NCBI RefSeq assembly: GCF_000378065.1
Contig: NZ_KB899172.1
Location: 1 to 42,275 of the forward strand
DNA: 42,275 bases
Reading direction: 5' to 3'
DNA from: Porphyromonas gulae DSM 15663
GTDB taxonomy: Bacteria; Bacteroidota; Bacteroidia; Bacteroidales; Porphyromonadaceae
Positions 1 through 8,014 of this stretch are shown in pieces. Each line of letters starts with the position of its first letter. Position 1 is the stretch's first letter. The position numbers and the translations under genes were made by a program. A model generated the notes under the pieces. That model made no database searches and was not told the DNA's origin. It saw only the letters and a list, made by a program, of their open reading frames with translations.

Positions 1-1143
1 CTTATACCCGAAGCGAAGAGTTGTCCACCGACTATGACCGACTGCTCCTGCTCGGACGGGGCTATACAGGGCACGAGTATCTTCCCTGGTTTGGATTGGT
101 CAATATGAATGCCCGACTGTACGACCCTGCTATCGGACGCTTCCTCTCGCCGGATCCCTATGTACAGATGCCGGACTTCTCTCAAAACTTCAACCGCTAC
201 AGCTACTGCCTCAATAATCCCCTCAAGTTTACGGATCCTAGCGGAGAATTTGCTTGGGTTCTACTGGGGGTAGCGGCATTGGGAGGGGGGCTTAATTTCT
301 TTTCTAATAAAGAAAATATTGAAGGTTTTTGGGATGGGATTTCATCTTTTATTGTTGGTTCTGCCGCTGCAGTTGCAACGACAGTTGTGGCGGCGGCAGG
401 TGCCGGAATTTTAACAATAGCAAGCATTGCTGCCGGAATGGGGGCTTTAGTATCCACGAATAATGATATAGTTGCTCAAACCGGAAAAAATTTTAGTGGG
501 ATAGAGAACGTTGACTGGACGCAGGTTGGGAAAAATGCCTGCATTGGTGGTGTATCTGGATTTGCAGGAGGAAGTGCCGGTTATTGGGCACCCAATTCAT
601 CTCTGCTTGTAAACAACATCAATAGCCCTGTTCTTCGTTCGGCAGTAGTTTCGCCTTTAGCAGCTGGAGCGGGTCATATTGCAGGTGGTACTACGGCTGG
701 TTTGCTTCAAGGGCAAAGTTTGGATGTCGCATTCCCTAATTCATTTAACGGTATAGGACAGAGCATGGCAATAGGAGGAGCCATCGGAGTAGCCTCAACC
801 GTTGGCGTTTCTTATGCGAATGGAATAAGTCCGTGGACAGGAAAATCTTTAAATACCTCTATTTCGTCACAAGTTAAACCTAATGATTTAAATACTTATT
901 CGGATGTATTTACAGTGACTTCTGACGGTATAGTTCTACCAAAAGGTGCTTATATTCCTGATAATTTGATAGAAAATCCATACGGAAGATTTGGAAGTTA
1001 CGGAAAGATAGTGGATGGAAAATTTATTGAGATTGTACGAATAGATCCTCCAACTCTTCCGATATAAAGGTCCAAACACAAGTCATTTCCATCTAAATGG
1101 GAATAAAACACATATTTTCGACATTAACAGATGGCCTTGGTAG
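1..1143 (+). pseudogene. 3' part of RHS-repeat polymorphic toxin, frameshifted near C-terminus
   Basis: The frame is open from the window edge (codons from base 3), so the gene starts upstream. The first ~75 residues are the RHS-associated core: a [20 protein letters not shown]-like start, then [36 protein letters not shown]. This marks the end of the RHS shell, after which a variable toxin tip follows. A glycine/alanine-rich hydrophobic stretch comes next (about residues 75-150 and 170-270), as is common in pretoxin linkers. The in-frame stop is TAA at 1065-1067. Moving one frame over at 1063 continues cleanly as [24 protein letters not shown] to TAG at 1141-1143, an HxH-containing tail that looks like the genuine end of the toxin. 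I infer a short indel near 1062-1066. The toxin chemistry is not recognised. RHS proteins of this kind deliver C-terminal toxins to competitors. Confidence 0.85.
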
Positions 1144-1161
1144 CATAAATAAAACAAAAAA

Positions 1162-1527
1162 ATGGATTTTAATGATTTAAATTGGCATGATGCCGTAATC
1201 AAAAACATATCCATCGACAGAAGTAACCCTGGGAAAAGGGACATTATCCAATTAGATATAATCTGGACTAATGGGATAAAAAGTACAATAACTTTTAGCA
1301 ATGTATATTTCGCCAGTTTTGAAATGAATTTTGGCATAGTTGCTTTAGATTCTATTTTCAAAGCGTATTCAGAAGATCGAAACAGTTATTTGGTAAAAGA
1401 GCTTTATAAAAAATGGGAAGGATTGATCGATGATGTTGACTTAAATTATTATGAGATTGAAACCAATTCCACAAAAAGCACAATCGTAATCATTGCTCAA
1501 GAATTCAAGATAGATGACAATTTATGA
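1162..1527 (+). CDS. Probable immunity protein for the adjacent RHS toxin
   Basis: This 121-residue cytosolic-looking protein has no signal peptide and starts MDFNDLNWHDAVIKNISIDR. It begins 18 bases after the frame-corrected end of the RHS toxin, the standard place for the cognate immunity gene. The NWHDA start and the alternating hydrophobic pattern (IIQLDIIW, STITFSNVYFASFEMNFG) suggest a compact beta-rich fold. It resembles small immunity proteins found after RHS toxins in other Bacteroidota, but I cannot name the family with confidence. Its role in binding and neutralising the upstream toxin is inferred from position. Base composition is AT-rich like the rest of the island. Confidence 0.6.
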   Translation: MDFNDLNWHDAVIKNISIDRSNPGKRDIIQLDIIWTNGIKSTITFSNVYFASFEMNFGIVALDSIFKAYSEDRNSYLVKELYKKWEGLIDDVDLNYYEIETNSTKSTIVIIAQEFKIDDNL

Positions 1528-1564
1528 TTTAAGAGAGTCTAACAACGACTTTCTTAATTAGAAA

Positions 1565-1720
1565 GTTCAAGGGTAAAGTTTGGATGTCGCATTCTCTAAT
1601 TCATTTAACGGTATGGGACGGAACATGGCAATGGAGTAGCCTCAACCATTGGTGTTTCGTATGCGAATGGAATTAACCCGTGGTCGGGAAAGGATCTTGC
1701 AATGATAGATATGAGGTAGA
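1565..1720 (+). pseudogene. Degenerate copy of the RHS tip linker
   Basis: Bases about 1565-1700 repeat about 705-850 of the RHS gene with high identity (for example TTTGGATGTCGCATTC and the codons for NGI.PW). Relative to the first copy, about 13 bases are missing after CATGGCAAT near 1630, which breaks the frame. The end encodes SYANGINPWSGKD and then a stop. There is no start codon or complete frame, so this is an orphan fragment. It is what remains when a new tip is recombined into an RHS gene and the former tip is displaced downstream. Confidence 0.8.
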
Positions 1721-1731
1721 AGAATAAGAGC

Positions 1732-2211
1732 ATGGCAAAGCGAATAATCACAAGGATAGGGGACGTTTTTGAAGTCCAATTGGATAATTGCAAGAAATAC
1801 TTTCAGTACATCGCAAATGACATGACACAGCTCAACAGCAGTGTAATACGTGCTTTTGTAGAAGAATATCCCTTAGACTATTCTCCGATCTTAGAAAATA
1901 TTACCGCGGGCAAGGTTGATTTTTATGCACACACAGTCCTCCGATGGGGTATTCAGTCGGATTTGTGGTATAAAGTTGGTCGGATCGGTTTCGAAGAAGA
2001 CGTGAATGTCCTTTTTAGGACCTACGATCAAGATGGTTATGTCCCTGTATCCAAACGTTGGTTGGTGTGGAAAATTAACCAACCAATGAAGTTTGTCGGT
2101 GAGCTCAGAGGAGAAAATCGGAATGCTGAAATAGGCCTTGTAATAAACCCTGATGAAATCTTTGAGAGGATAAAGAGTGGAGCATACAAAACTCGCTTTC
2201 CATGTTTTTAA
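1732..2211 (+). CDS. Imm26-like immunity protein (orphan)
   Basis: This is a 159-residue protein without a signal peptide, starting MAKRIITRIGDVFEVQLDN. The N-terminal 'IGDVF.V' segment and the following 'KYFQYIANDMTQLNSSVIR' and 'DFYAHTVLRWGI' segments resemble proteins annotated as Imm26 (immunity to polymorphic toxins). That family name is from memory and tentative. The gene follows directly on the broken RHS linker copy at 1565-1720, so its partner toxin appears to have been lost or reduced. The GC content is somewhat higher than in the immediate neighbours. Retained orphan immunity genes can protect a strain against siblings that still carry the matching toxin; that role is inference. 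Confidence 0.55.
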   Translation: MAKRIITRIGDVFEVQLDNCKKYFQYIANDMTQLNSSVIRAFVEEYPLDYSPILENITAGKVDFYAHTVLRWGIQSDLWYKVGRIGFEEDVNVLFRTYDQDGYVPVSKRWLVWKINQPMKFVGELRGENRNAEIGLVINPDEIFERIKSGAYKTRFPCF

Positions 2212-2274
2212 TAAGTAGTATAAATATCATCTATTTTACTCATAAAACGATAATTCATTGACGAAAAAAACAAC

Positions 2275-3054
2275 ATGAAAAGGTTATATTTCATTTTAGC
2301 GTTGTCCGTTTTATCTCTTGCGAGTTGTTACGGACAGCATACAACAGCAGATTTAAAAAAGACCGAAGTACAAAGAGAGTTGCTCAAAGAGTATTTCCTT
2401 TGTGTATGTATTACAGAAGGCTTTAAGGACAAACAAATTGCCGAAGATGATACATCGCAAAGCGTGTACTTCGATATACTCCGATACAGTCCGGAGGCTT
2501 TTCAAGAGGTTAAGAACTGCACAAAAAAGTTTGTTGAAACCATAGCTCCCTCTCCGATTGTAGATTTAGGCAATAAACGAGCAGTTATTTTAAGTTGTAT
2601 AGAAAAATACAAGAGTAAGGAGTTAGGCAACTTTATTAAGTCTATGGATAAGCACCCATCGGCAGACGGTCAATCGCTTCAAACGACGATTATTGACGGC
2701 GATGTTTATATTTACGAATATGCCTTGAAGAAGCCTGATCAGGCACATATTGGATTTATCATTATAAACAATGATTTGATTGTTCAAGATATTTATTTTA
2801 CCGTAAACTTTTCAAAAGAGCAGGTAAAAAATGTATGTAGAAGGGACAAGGCGATAACAAATACTGTTCAATATTCAAAAAGAGAAGATGGCAATATATT
2901 GATTGATAGAAATAAGTTTTTGTGCTATGATAGTGAAAATTTTATCAGCAGACAAAAACTAATATCGGATAATATTTATAAAATGATCTACCCTTCTTTT
3001 TTGAAAATGACGAATAAGGAACGGTTGAAAATATTAAATGACCTTTCAAAATAA
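2275..3054 (+). CDS. Tai4-like immunity lipoprotein (orphan)
   Basis: This 259-residue protein has a lipoprotein signal MKRLYFILALSVLSLASC with lipobox LASC (Cys18), so it should be anchored in a membrane facing the periplasm. Residues about 40-125 contain 'YFLCVCITEGF', 'YSPEAFQEVKNC' and 'AVILSCIEKYKSKEL'. The spacing of Cys and helical segments recalls Tai4, the periplasmic inhibitor of type VI amidase effectors, where a similar 'LMKCIDLY.SKEL' segment occurs. That match is from memory and tentative. The C-terminal half (about 130-259) is unrecognised and beta-rich. The gene is followed by another RHS tip remnant. A periplasmic immunity protein implies a cell-wall-directed toxin as its former partner. 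Confidence 0.5.
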   Translation: MKRLYFILALSVLSLASCYGQHTTADLKKTEVQRELLKEYFLCVCITEGFKDKQIAEDDTSQSVYFDILRYSPEAFQEVKNCTKKFVETIAPSPIVDLGNKRAVILSCIEKYKSKELGNFIKSMDKHPSADGQSLQTTIIDGDVYIYEYALKKPDQAHIGFIIINNDLIVQDIYFTVNFSKEQVKNVCRRDKAITNTVQYSKREDGNILIDRNKFLCYDSENFISRQKLISDNIYKMIYPSFLKMTNKERLKILNDLSK

Positions 3055-3065
3055 AATCCCTATCT

Positions 3066-3191
3066 GGTGCAAGTTTGCAATTTGCACCTAAAACATTAGC
3101 CGTTTTTAACGGCAACAAATTAAAATCAACAACCATCCAATGGAGTAATGGTATCAGACCTTGGACATTTTCTTATTTCTTAAATCAATAA
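3066..3191 (+). pseudogene. RHS tip linker remnant
   Basis: The frame starting at 3066 reads GASLQFAPKTLAVFNGNK, then TTIQWSNGIRPWTFSYFLNQ and a stop at 3189-3191. The 'NGI.PW' end matches the same point in the RHS linker at 1-1067 and in the remnant at 1565-1720. There is no start codon. It lies three bases before the next gene, as expected for a truncated toxin tip immediately upstream of its immunity gene. Confidence 0.6.
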
Positions 3192-3194
3192 AGA

Positions 3195-3644
3195 ATGAAA
3201 CAATTGTTTTTAATATTATGTATATCTTTGATTTTTAATAATTTCTTAATAGGGCAAGAAAAGTTGAAGGAAAATATATCCAAAGACATTTTGGATTGTC
3301 TTACAGAAGTGGGAAAGGATGCTGTGTCTACACTGAATGTTTGCGAAAGTAAGTACTTGAATTATCGTTTTAAAAAAGACAAAAACGCATTTGATTTTTA
3401 TGGTAAAAAAGTAGCATTTCTCAAAGGTAATGCAGGTACAATAAAGAGTGCAAAGAAAGATTTTTTTGATAAAGAAAAATATTTTATAGAAATAAAAGGT
3501 TTTCTTCCTACAGGTTCGGTTCAGTTGATAATTTTTAATGACGATGAAGTAAAGCAGGTTGGATATGATGCTGTTATTGTTTCTTCAAGTAAAAGATTAC
3601 TCACTAAAGAAGAGGTTGTTAAAATATTGAGGAAAAAACATTAA
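3195..3644 (+). CDS. Exported small protein, paralog 1 of a three-member family
   Basis: This 149-residue protein has a Sec signal peptide (MKQLFLILCISLIFNNFLIGQ), so it is predicted periplasmic. It shares a pattern with the products at 4260 and 5283: 'GKKVAFLKGNAG.I...KKDFFD', then a beta segment ending 'GYDAVIVSSSKRLLT', and a basic tail 'EEVVKILRKKH'. It follows an RHS tip remnant (3066-3191) and precedes a broken effector-like domain (3623-4247). Position and export suggest an immunity protein against a periplasm-acting toxin. The family is not one I can name, and the function is inference. Confidence 0.6.
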   Translation: MKQLFLILCISLIFNNFLIGQEKLKENISKDILDCLTEVGKDAVSTLNVCESKYLNYRFKKDKNAFDFYGKKVAFLKGNAGTIKSAKKDFFDKEKYFIEIKGFLPTGSVQLIIFNDDEVKQVGYDAVIVSSSKRLLTKEEVVKILRKKH

Positions 3645-4247
3645 ACGTTGCAGTTTCAACGAGTATTAGTATTGCATTATTTAATTTTACTACCGGCTCC
3701 TTTGATTATCTCGGCAAAAAAGGTAATGAGTGGTATGAAAACTTGGGGTATGGATTAGGGGTTCTGGCAAATTTATCTGATGGCGTTTCGCTTTTCAGAG
3801 GTGGTGGACAAAATATTAAAGTCAATTCTGCAAAAACAAGCAAGGATGATTGGTGGGGTCACAGCTCCATAACTGATGAAAAAAGGAAAATCGTTAGTGT
3901 CTGTTGGTCCTCCATTGGATAGCCCTGTTGTAAAATCAAACAGCCTATTAGAAACTTGGCAAAACTCTATAAAAAAAGCAAATTTAGAGTGGGATACATA
4001 TTTAGGAGCAAAAGGGACTTGGTCTATAGAATTGAACAATGTTAGCACCACAGCTATAAATAAATATGCATCAGGTATAACTCGTTGGGACTTACTTCTT
4101 AACAGTTGCATAGGACATACTTCAAGGGCTTTATGGGGTGCGGGAGTTCCGAACATATATTTATTCCACCCGCATTTTTTAAATGCTCAACTACTTCTTA
4201 GACAATTAGGGATTTACACAAGCCCGTATCTTTGTCAAATTCCATAA
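3623..4247 (+). pseudogene. Frameshifted RHS-tip effector-like domain
   Basis: An open frame without a start codon overlaps the end of the preceding gene and reads VAVSTSISIALFNFTTGSFD, then 'LGKKGNEWYENLGYGLGVLAN' and 'DDWWGHSSITDEK' to an A6 tract at 3879-3884. Removing one A joins it to the frame starting at 3876, which continues 'GKSLVSVGPP', 'GTWSIELNNVST', 'NKYASGITRWDLLLNSCIGHTSRALW' and ends 'LRQLGIYTSPYLCQIP' at 4247. The first part resembles RHS tip linkers. The second has a compact 'NSC.GHTSRALW' plus 'LFHPH' motif that would suit a Cys/His catalytic effector, but I do not recognise the family. The gene lacks an RHS shell and is probably silent. Confidence 0.65.
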
Positions 4248-4259
4248 AAAACAAAAACA

Positions 4260-4676
4260 ATGAAAACGTTATTTATAGTAGCATGCTTGGAAATTATAGC
4301 ATTCGGTTGTTCTCCTATTATCAAAAGCAATTCTAATGATATGGAACAGAAAGCAATTAGTGATAATTTTCTGTTGAGTGAAACTGAGAGTGCATATCTC
4401 AATAGCATTTTTGAGGCTACTCGTAAAGATTTTGATTTTACCAATAAACAAGTAGGATTTATTAAAATTAGTGGAGAAAGAGGTAAAAATCATTACTTTG
4501 ATATGCAAGAAAAACATTCTGCCGATCCAAACTACCCCTGCGATAATGGCACATTGTATATTTTCAATGCTGCCCAAAAAGCCGAGAGCGGTGGTTATGA
4601 TGCTGCGATTGTGTATTGGTGTAAATTTTCACTCCGGACTGAAGACGTAGTCAAGAGGTTGAGAACGAAGCATTAA
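4260..4676 (+). CDS. Exported lipoprotein-like protein, paralog 2 of the family
   Basis: This is a 138-residue protein with signal MKTLFIVACLEIIAFGC. Cys17 follows 'AFG', a lipobox-like site. The body 'LLSETESAYLNSIFEATRKDFDF..KQVGFIKISGERGK', 'GTLYIFNAAQKAESGGYDAAIVYWCK' and the basic tail 'DVVKRLRTKH' matches the proteins at 3195 and 5283. It starts 12 bases after the broken effector domain ends, the normal place for an immunity gene, so it is the best candidate partner of that effector. Function is inferred from context only. Confidence 0.6.
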   Translation: MKTLFIVACLEIIAFGCSPIIKSNSNDMEQKAISDNFLLSETESAYLNSIFEATRKDFDFTNKQVGFIKISGERGKNHYFDMQEKHSADPNYPCDNGTLYIFNAAQKAESGGYDAAIVYWCKFSLRTEDVVKRLRTKH

Positions 4677-4713
4677 GTCAGTTTTTTGCTTAATAAATGA
4701 CAGATACATATTT

Positions 4714-5265
4714 ATGAATGATACGGAAACCGTGGTAGCAAAGATTATTTTTGGAGTAGATGAAGATGGTTTCGTCTATGGTTCGAAAGACCGGCCGGAT
4801 GCCTGCCCTGTTTGTGGGAACAGGATCAAAGATGTCTACGATCTACACTATAGGCTGAACAGGAAGTCGACCTTTATGTATACGTATGACGGCTACAATA
4901 TAGTATCGCAACCCTTCAAGGATTTTTGCGATGCAAATGGCTATCCGGGGCTGTCCTTTACCGAACTAACACATTATCCCGGCTATTACTTCTTTTCTGT
5001 AGAGAATGTATTCGAACTGGATCCCGATAAGATGGATTGCAGCGGCCATCATGATTGCTGTGACTCCGCTGATTCTCTTGCGCTACCATTGAAGAAAAAA
5101 AAGGAAGATTTTGAAATAGAATCCAATGATTTCATCTGCCGATCGGATGTCAGATTCGGGGATAAGGGCAAAAAGTTTTTTCTTATCATTGTCGGCCTCG
5201 AGACAGAAAAGAAGATGAAGCAGTTCGGATTGAAGAAAATACACTACGTCAAAGTAGTAAAATGA
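4714..5265 (+). CDS. Hypothetical immunity-like protein with CPVCG motif
   Basis: This is a 183-residue protein without signal peptide. Near residue 30 it has 'DACPVCGNRIKD', a zinc-knuckle half-site. Later 'MDCSGHHDCCDSADS' (about 108-122) could provide further metal ligands. The middle 'FKDFCDANGYPGLSFTELTHYPGYYFF' is aromatic-rich. The C-terminal half 'DFICRSDVRFGDKGKKFFLIIVGLE' looks like a small alpha/beta unit. Proteins with double CxxC motifs are common as immunity genes in RHS loci, so this role is inferred from context. The codon usage and GC content look closer to the chromosomal average than in the flanking paralogs, which suggests a separate origin. Confidence 0.5.
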   Translation: MNDTETVVAKIIFGVDEDGFVYGSKDRPDACPVCGNRIKDVYDLHYRLNRKSTFMYTYDGYNIVSQPFKDFCDANGYPGLSFTELTHYPGYYFFSVENVFELDPDKMDCSGHHDCCDSADSLALPLKKKKEDFEIESNDFICRSDVRFGDKGKKFFLIIVGLETEKKMKQFGLKKIHYVKVVK

Positions 5266-5282
5266 TTTTATAAGAGAGAACA

Positions 5283-5743
5283 ATGAAAAGCATATTGATT
5301 TCACTTTTTGTGATTTTTTCAAACACAAGTGCTGTGGCACAAATATACCATATGACAAACAAGTATAGTGATATTCCACAGGCAGTGCTGAATAATCTTG
5401 ACAAAATAGGTATTGACGATTCTCCCTTATTGAGCCCACAAGAAGCTGAGTATATTCGTTCTCTTGTGAGAGAAGAAATAGATATGAGTGGGAAAAAGAT
5501 TGCTTTTTTAACAGGTAACACGGGCAGTATAAGAGGCAATAAAAAAGATTTTTTTGACAACCTCAAAGGAGGGGATTATTCGAGGTTGCGCTATTTGGGG
5601 ACTTTATATGTTTTTGCTCTGTCTCAAAAAAAGAATTAGGTGGTTATGATGCTGCAGTCGTATGCGGAAGCAAGAAGTTGAATACCATGCAGGAAGTAAA
5701 GAGAAAAATTAAAAGCCACACAAGAAACAGAATCGGGGACTAG
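5283..5743 (+). pseudogene. Exported small protein, paralog 3, frameshifted near 3' end
   Basis: The intact frame from 5283 encodes 118 residues: signal peptide MKSILISLFVIFSNTSAVAQ, then 'LLSPQEAEYIRSLVREEIDMSGKKIAFLTGNTGSI..NKKDFFD' and 'LGTLYVFALSQKKN' before TAG at 5637. Just after the A7 tract at 5626-5632, the next frame continues 'ELGGYDAAVVCGSKKLNTMQEVKRKIKS' to TAG at 5741-5743, which is exactly the missing end of the family seen at 3195 and 4260. One A is missing relative to the expected frame. The gene is therefore broken, switched off by slippage, or mis-sequenced. Confidence 0.75.
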
Positions 5744-5971
5744 GGCCGAGGGCACAGGGAATGGTTATTTTTCCGCTTATCGAGGATTTCCTGCGCCAAA
5801 AGCTATATCTTTGTGGTGAACCAAACAGCGTGGAAGGATTTGTAATGCTTGCAACCACGAGAAAAAATGCTAAAACATTTCTTCTTAGAAAGCTCATCGA
5901 CAGCTATTCTCCAATGGAGTGTGCAAGCCCTTCTGTGCGAAGGAAGTTTTACAAATTAAAAACAAAAAGAT
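5744..5971. other. Boundary between RHS island and metK
   Basis: No convincing gene is present. A short plus-strand frame that overlaps metK was rejected. The stretch marks the change from the AT-rich island to core genes. The only element I can support is the promoter-like TATCTTTG at 5806-5813. Confidence 0.4.
5806..5813 (+). promoter_or_regulatory. Candidate -7 element upstream of metK
   Basis: TATCTTTG matches the Bacteroidota sigma-ABfr -7 consensus TAnnTTTG. No clear TTTG -33 box is found about 19-21 bases upstream. It would give a leader of about 150 bases before metK. Confidence 0.3.
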
Positions 5972-7261
5972 ATGAGCTATCTATTCACATCCGAATCGGT
6001 TTCAGAGGGTCATCCTGACAAAGTATCCGACCAAATATCCGACGCCATCCTCGACCAATTTCTGGCTGCAGACCCCGACTCCAAAGTGGCCTGCGAGACG
6101 CTTGTAACCACCGGACAGGTGGTCTTGGCCGGCGAAGTCAAAAGCCGTTCGTATGTAGACGTACAGGAGACCGCGCGTGGTGTCATCGAAAGAATCGGCT
6201 ACACGAAAAGCGAATACGGCTTCGATGCTCGCAGCTGCGGGATCTTCTCCAGTATTCACGAGCAGAGTGCGGACATCAATCGCGGAGTCGATCGCTCGGA
6301 TCGATCCGAGCAAGGAGCCGGAGACCAAGGTATGATGTTCGGTTATGCCACGAACGAGACGGAGAACTACATGCCCCTGACGCTGGATCTGGCGCACCAC
6401 CTCCTCTATGAACTGGCAGCTATTCGCAAGGAGCCTTCTTCACCGATGCCTTATTTGCGCCCTGATGCCAAGAGTCAAGTGACGATCGAACATGACGATG
6501 AGGGCAGACCCATCCGGATAGACACGATCGTGATTTCCACCCAGCATGACGAATTCGTCCAAGCATCGGACAGCATCTCCGAAGCAAAAGCCGACCGGAT
6601 GATGCAGGAGCGCATCCACCATGACATTGCTACCATCCTGATCCCCCGAGTGAAAATGCTATACAAACCGGAGATCGCCGCCCTATTCGATGAAAAGGTA
6701 CGCCTCTTCGTCAATCCTACGGGTAAGTTTGTAATCGGAGGGCCGCATGGAGACACGGGGCTGACGGGACGCAAGATCATAGTAGATACTTACGGAGGCA
6801 GGGCCTCTCATGGCGGTGGAGCTTTTTCCGGCAAGGATCCATCCAAGGTAGACCGCTCCGCGGCTTATGCAGCCCGACACATAGCCAAAAATATGGTTGC
6901 AGCCGGCGTGGCCGACGAAATGCTTGTACAGGTGGCCTATGCCATCGGAGTGGCAGAGCCGGTAAGCATATACGTTAATACGAAAGGCCGCAATCATGTG
7001 GCGCTATCGGATGGACAAATAGCGGAGAAGATCAAGAAGCTCTTCGATATGCGTCCTTACGCCATCGAGCAACGTCTGAAGCTCCGCAATCCGATATACG
7101 AAGAGACCGCAGCATACGGCCACTTCGGACGCGAACCCTACGAAGCATACAAAACCTTCGTCGATGAGCAGGGAACGGAACAGATGCGAATCGTGGAGCT
7201 GTTCACCTGGGAAAAGTTGGATTACGTAGACAGGATCAAAGCCGAGTTTGGTCTGTCGTAA
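5972..7261 (+). CDS. metK: S-adenosylmethionine synthetase MetK
   Basis: MetK makes S-adenosylmethionine from methionine and ATP in the cytosol, supplying methyl groups to the whole cell. The protein has 429 residues. Visible family motifs are '[19 protein letters not shown]' with the GHPDK ATP-binding motif at 13-17, '[14 protein letters not shown]' (the GAGDQG signature) near 115-128, '[17 protein letters not shown]' and '[19 protein letters not shown]' near 270-295. It is longer than E. coli MetK (384), as usual for Bacteroidota. It is monocistronic: an AT-rich island lies upstream and a convergent thiamine operon downstream, with a hairpin-rich gap between. No SAM riboswitch was recognised in the leader. 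Confidence 0.98.
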   Translation: MSYLFTSESVSEGHPDKVSDQISDAILDQFLAADPDSKVACETLVTTGQVVLAGEVKSRSYVDVQETARGVIERIGYTKSEYGFDARSCGIFSSIHEQSADINRGVDRSDRSEQGAGDQGMMFGYATNETENYMPLTLDLAHHLLYELAAIRKEPSSPMPYLRPDAKSQVTIEHDDEGRPIRIDTIVISTQHDEFVQASDSISEAKADRMMQERIHHDIATILIPRVKMLYKPEIAALFDEKVRLFVNPTGKFVIGGPHGDTGLTGRKIIVDTYGGRASHGGGAFSGKDPSKVDRSAAYAARHIAKNMVAAGVADEMLVQVAYAIGVAEPVSIYVNTKGRNHVALSDGQIAEKIKKLFDMRPYAIEQRLKLRNPIYEETAAYGHFGREPYEAYKTFVDEQGTEQMRIVELFTWEKLDYVDRIKAEFGLS

Positions 7262-7270
7262 TCTCAGTCT

Positions 7271-7330
7271 GCCCCTTTTTATCGCAAGATGAGCGGTTCG
7301 CCCCTCTCTTAAAGGGGGCAGAGGGGTAGT
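7271..7330. terminator. Hairpins between convergent metK and thiamine pyrophosphokinase
   Basis: GCCCCTTT (7271-7278) can pair with AAAGGGGGC (7311-7319), and CCCCTCT (7301-7307) with AGAGGGG (7320-7326). These alternative stems precede TAGTTTTATT. Convergent position suggests a shared terminator. Confidence 0.45.
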
Positions 7331-7336
7331 TTTATT

Positions 7337-8014
7337 CTACCGGTTTTTCACTTCATCAGCCACAAAGACGACCAACGGGGCAGCAGAGGATAGATAGATC
7401 GTATCGCTCACTGCCTCGTTGAGCGTTCCGCACCACAACTCCGGCAGAGTGGTATTGCTAAGTGGCCACTTCAGGCCTTCGGCCGTGACGGCTGATCCGC
7501 TGAAGCTGAATATAGAGATTTGTCTCCCTCGCTCCACTTCTATGCGAGCCTCCCCGTTAAAAGCCAAAAAACATCCGTAATCCGTAGGCATCACGATCTT
7601 TTCGAAAAAGCGGGTATATCCGGGCAGAAGTGCCAGATTGCCGACAAAATGATCTTCACGACGACCCGATGTCCCCAGCAGACAGACCTCGCGTGGAGAA
7701 TAGGTCTTGGCCGAGAACATAACAGCCTTCGTCAGGTCATTGGTATCCTGCTCGTCTATGCGATGTAGTTTTTCTGCAGGCAAAATATGTCGTGAGCCTG
7801 TAAAAGAATCCAAGTCGCCCACTACTGCATCCGGCTCTGCACCATAGTCCAGCAAGTTCTGTATGGCACCATCACAACAGACAATAGTACCTTCAGGATG
7901 CTCCGATGCCCGCCGGAGGATAGCAAGGGGGAGGGTTTTACGAGGAAATTCACCCTTGGCCAGAATAACAAAAAGCGGAGCTGTCTCCGGAGTAAGCGAG
8001 GGGAAGAATATCAT
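7337..8014 (-). CDS. Thiamine pyrophosphokinase
   Basis: This enzyme converts thiamine plus ATP to thiamine pyrophosphate and AMP in the cytosol. I place the start at 8014 (MIFFPSLTPETAPLF), giving 225 residues. This ATG overlaps the TGA of the upstream pnuC gene as ATGA, and the longer frame to 8056 would overlap pnuC by 46 bases. Family motifs: 'FVILAKGEFP', 'VCCDGAIQNLLDYGAEPDAVVGDLDSF' (the catalytic DG and GDxDS region, about 48-75), 'DEQDTNDLTKA' and 'LLGTSGRREDHFVGNLALL'. It is the last gene of the riboswitch-controlled operon receptor-pnuC-TPK. Imported thiamine is thus trapped by pyrophosphorylation. Confidence 0.93.
   Translation of the reverse strand: MIFFPSLTPETAPLFVILAKGEFPRKTLPLAILRRASEHPEGTIVCCDGAIQNLLDYGAEPDAVVGDLDSFTGSRHILPAEKLHRIDEQDTNDLTKAVMFSAKTYSPREVCLLGTSGRREDHFVGNLALLPGYTRFFEKIVMPTDYGCFLAFNGEARIEVERGRQISIFSFSGSAVTAEGLKWPLSNTTLPELWCGTLNEAVSDTIYLSSAAPLVVFVADEVKNR

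Noticed and set aside
5744-5971. SAM riboswitch before metK
   Set aside because: No SAM-I, SAM-II or other aptamer core was recognised by eye in the leader.
5761-6018. 85-residue frame overlapping metK start
   Set aside because: Contains the promoter-like element and overlaps metK in another frame; no sensible protein features.
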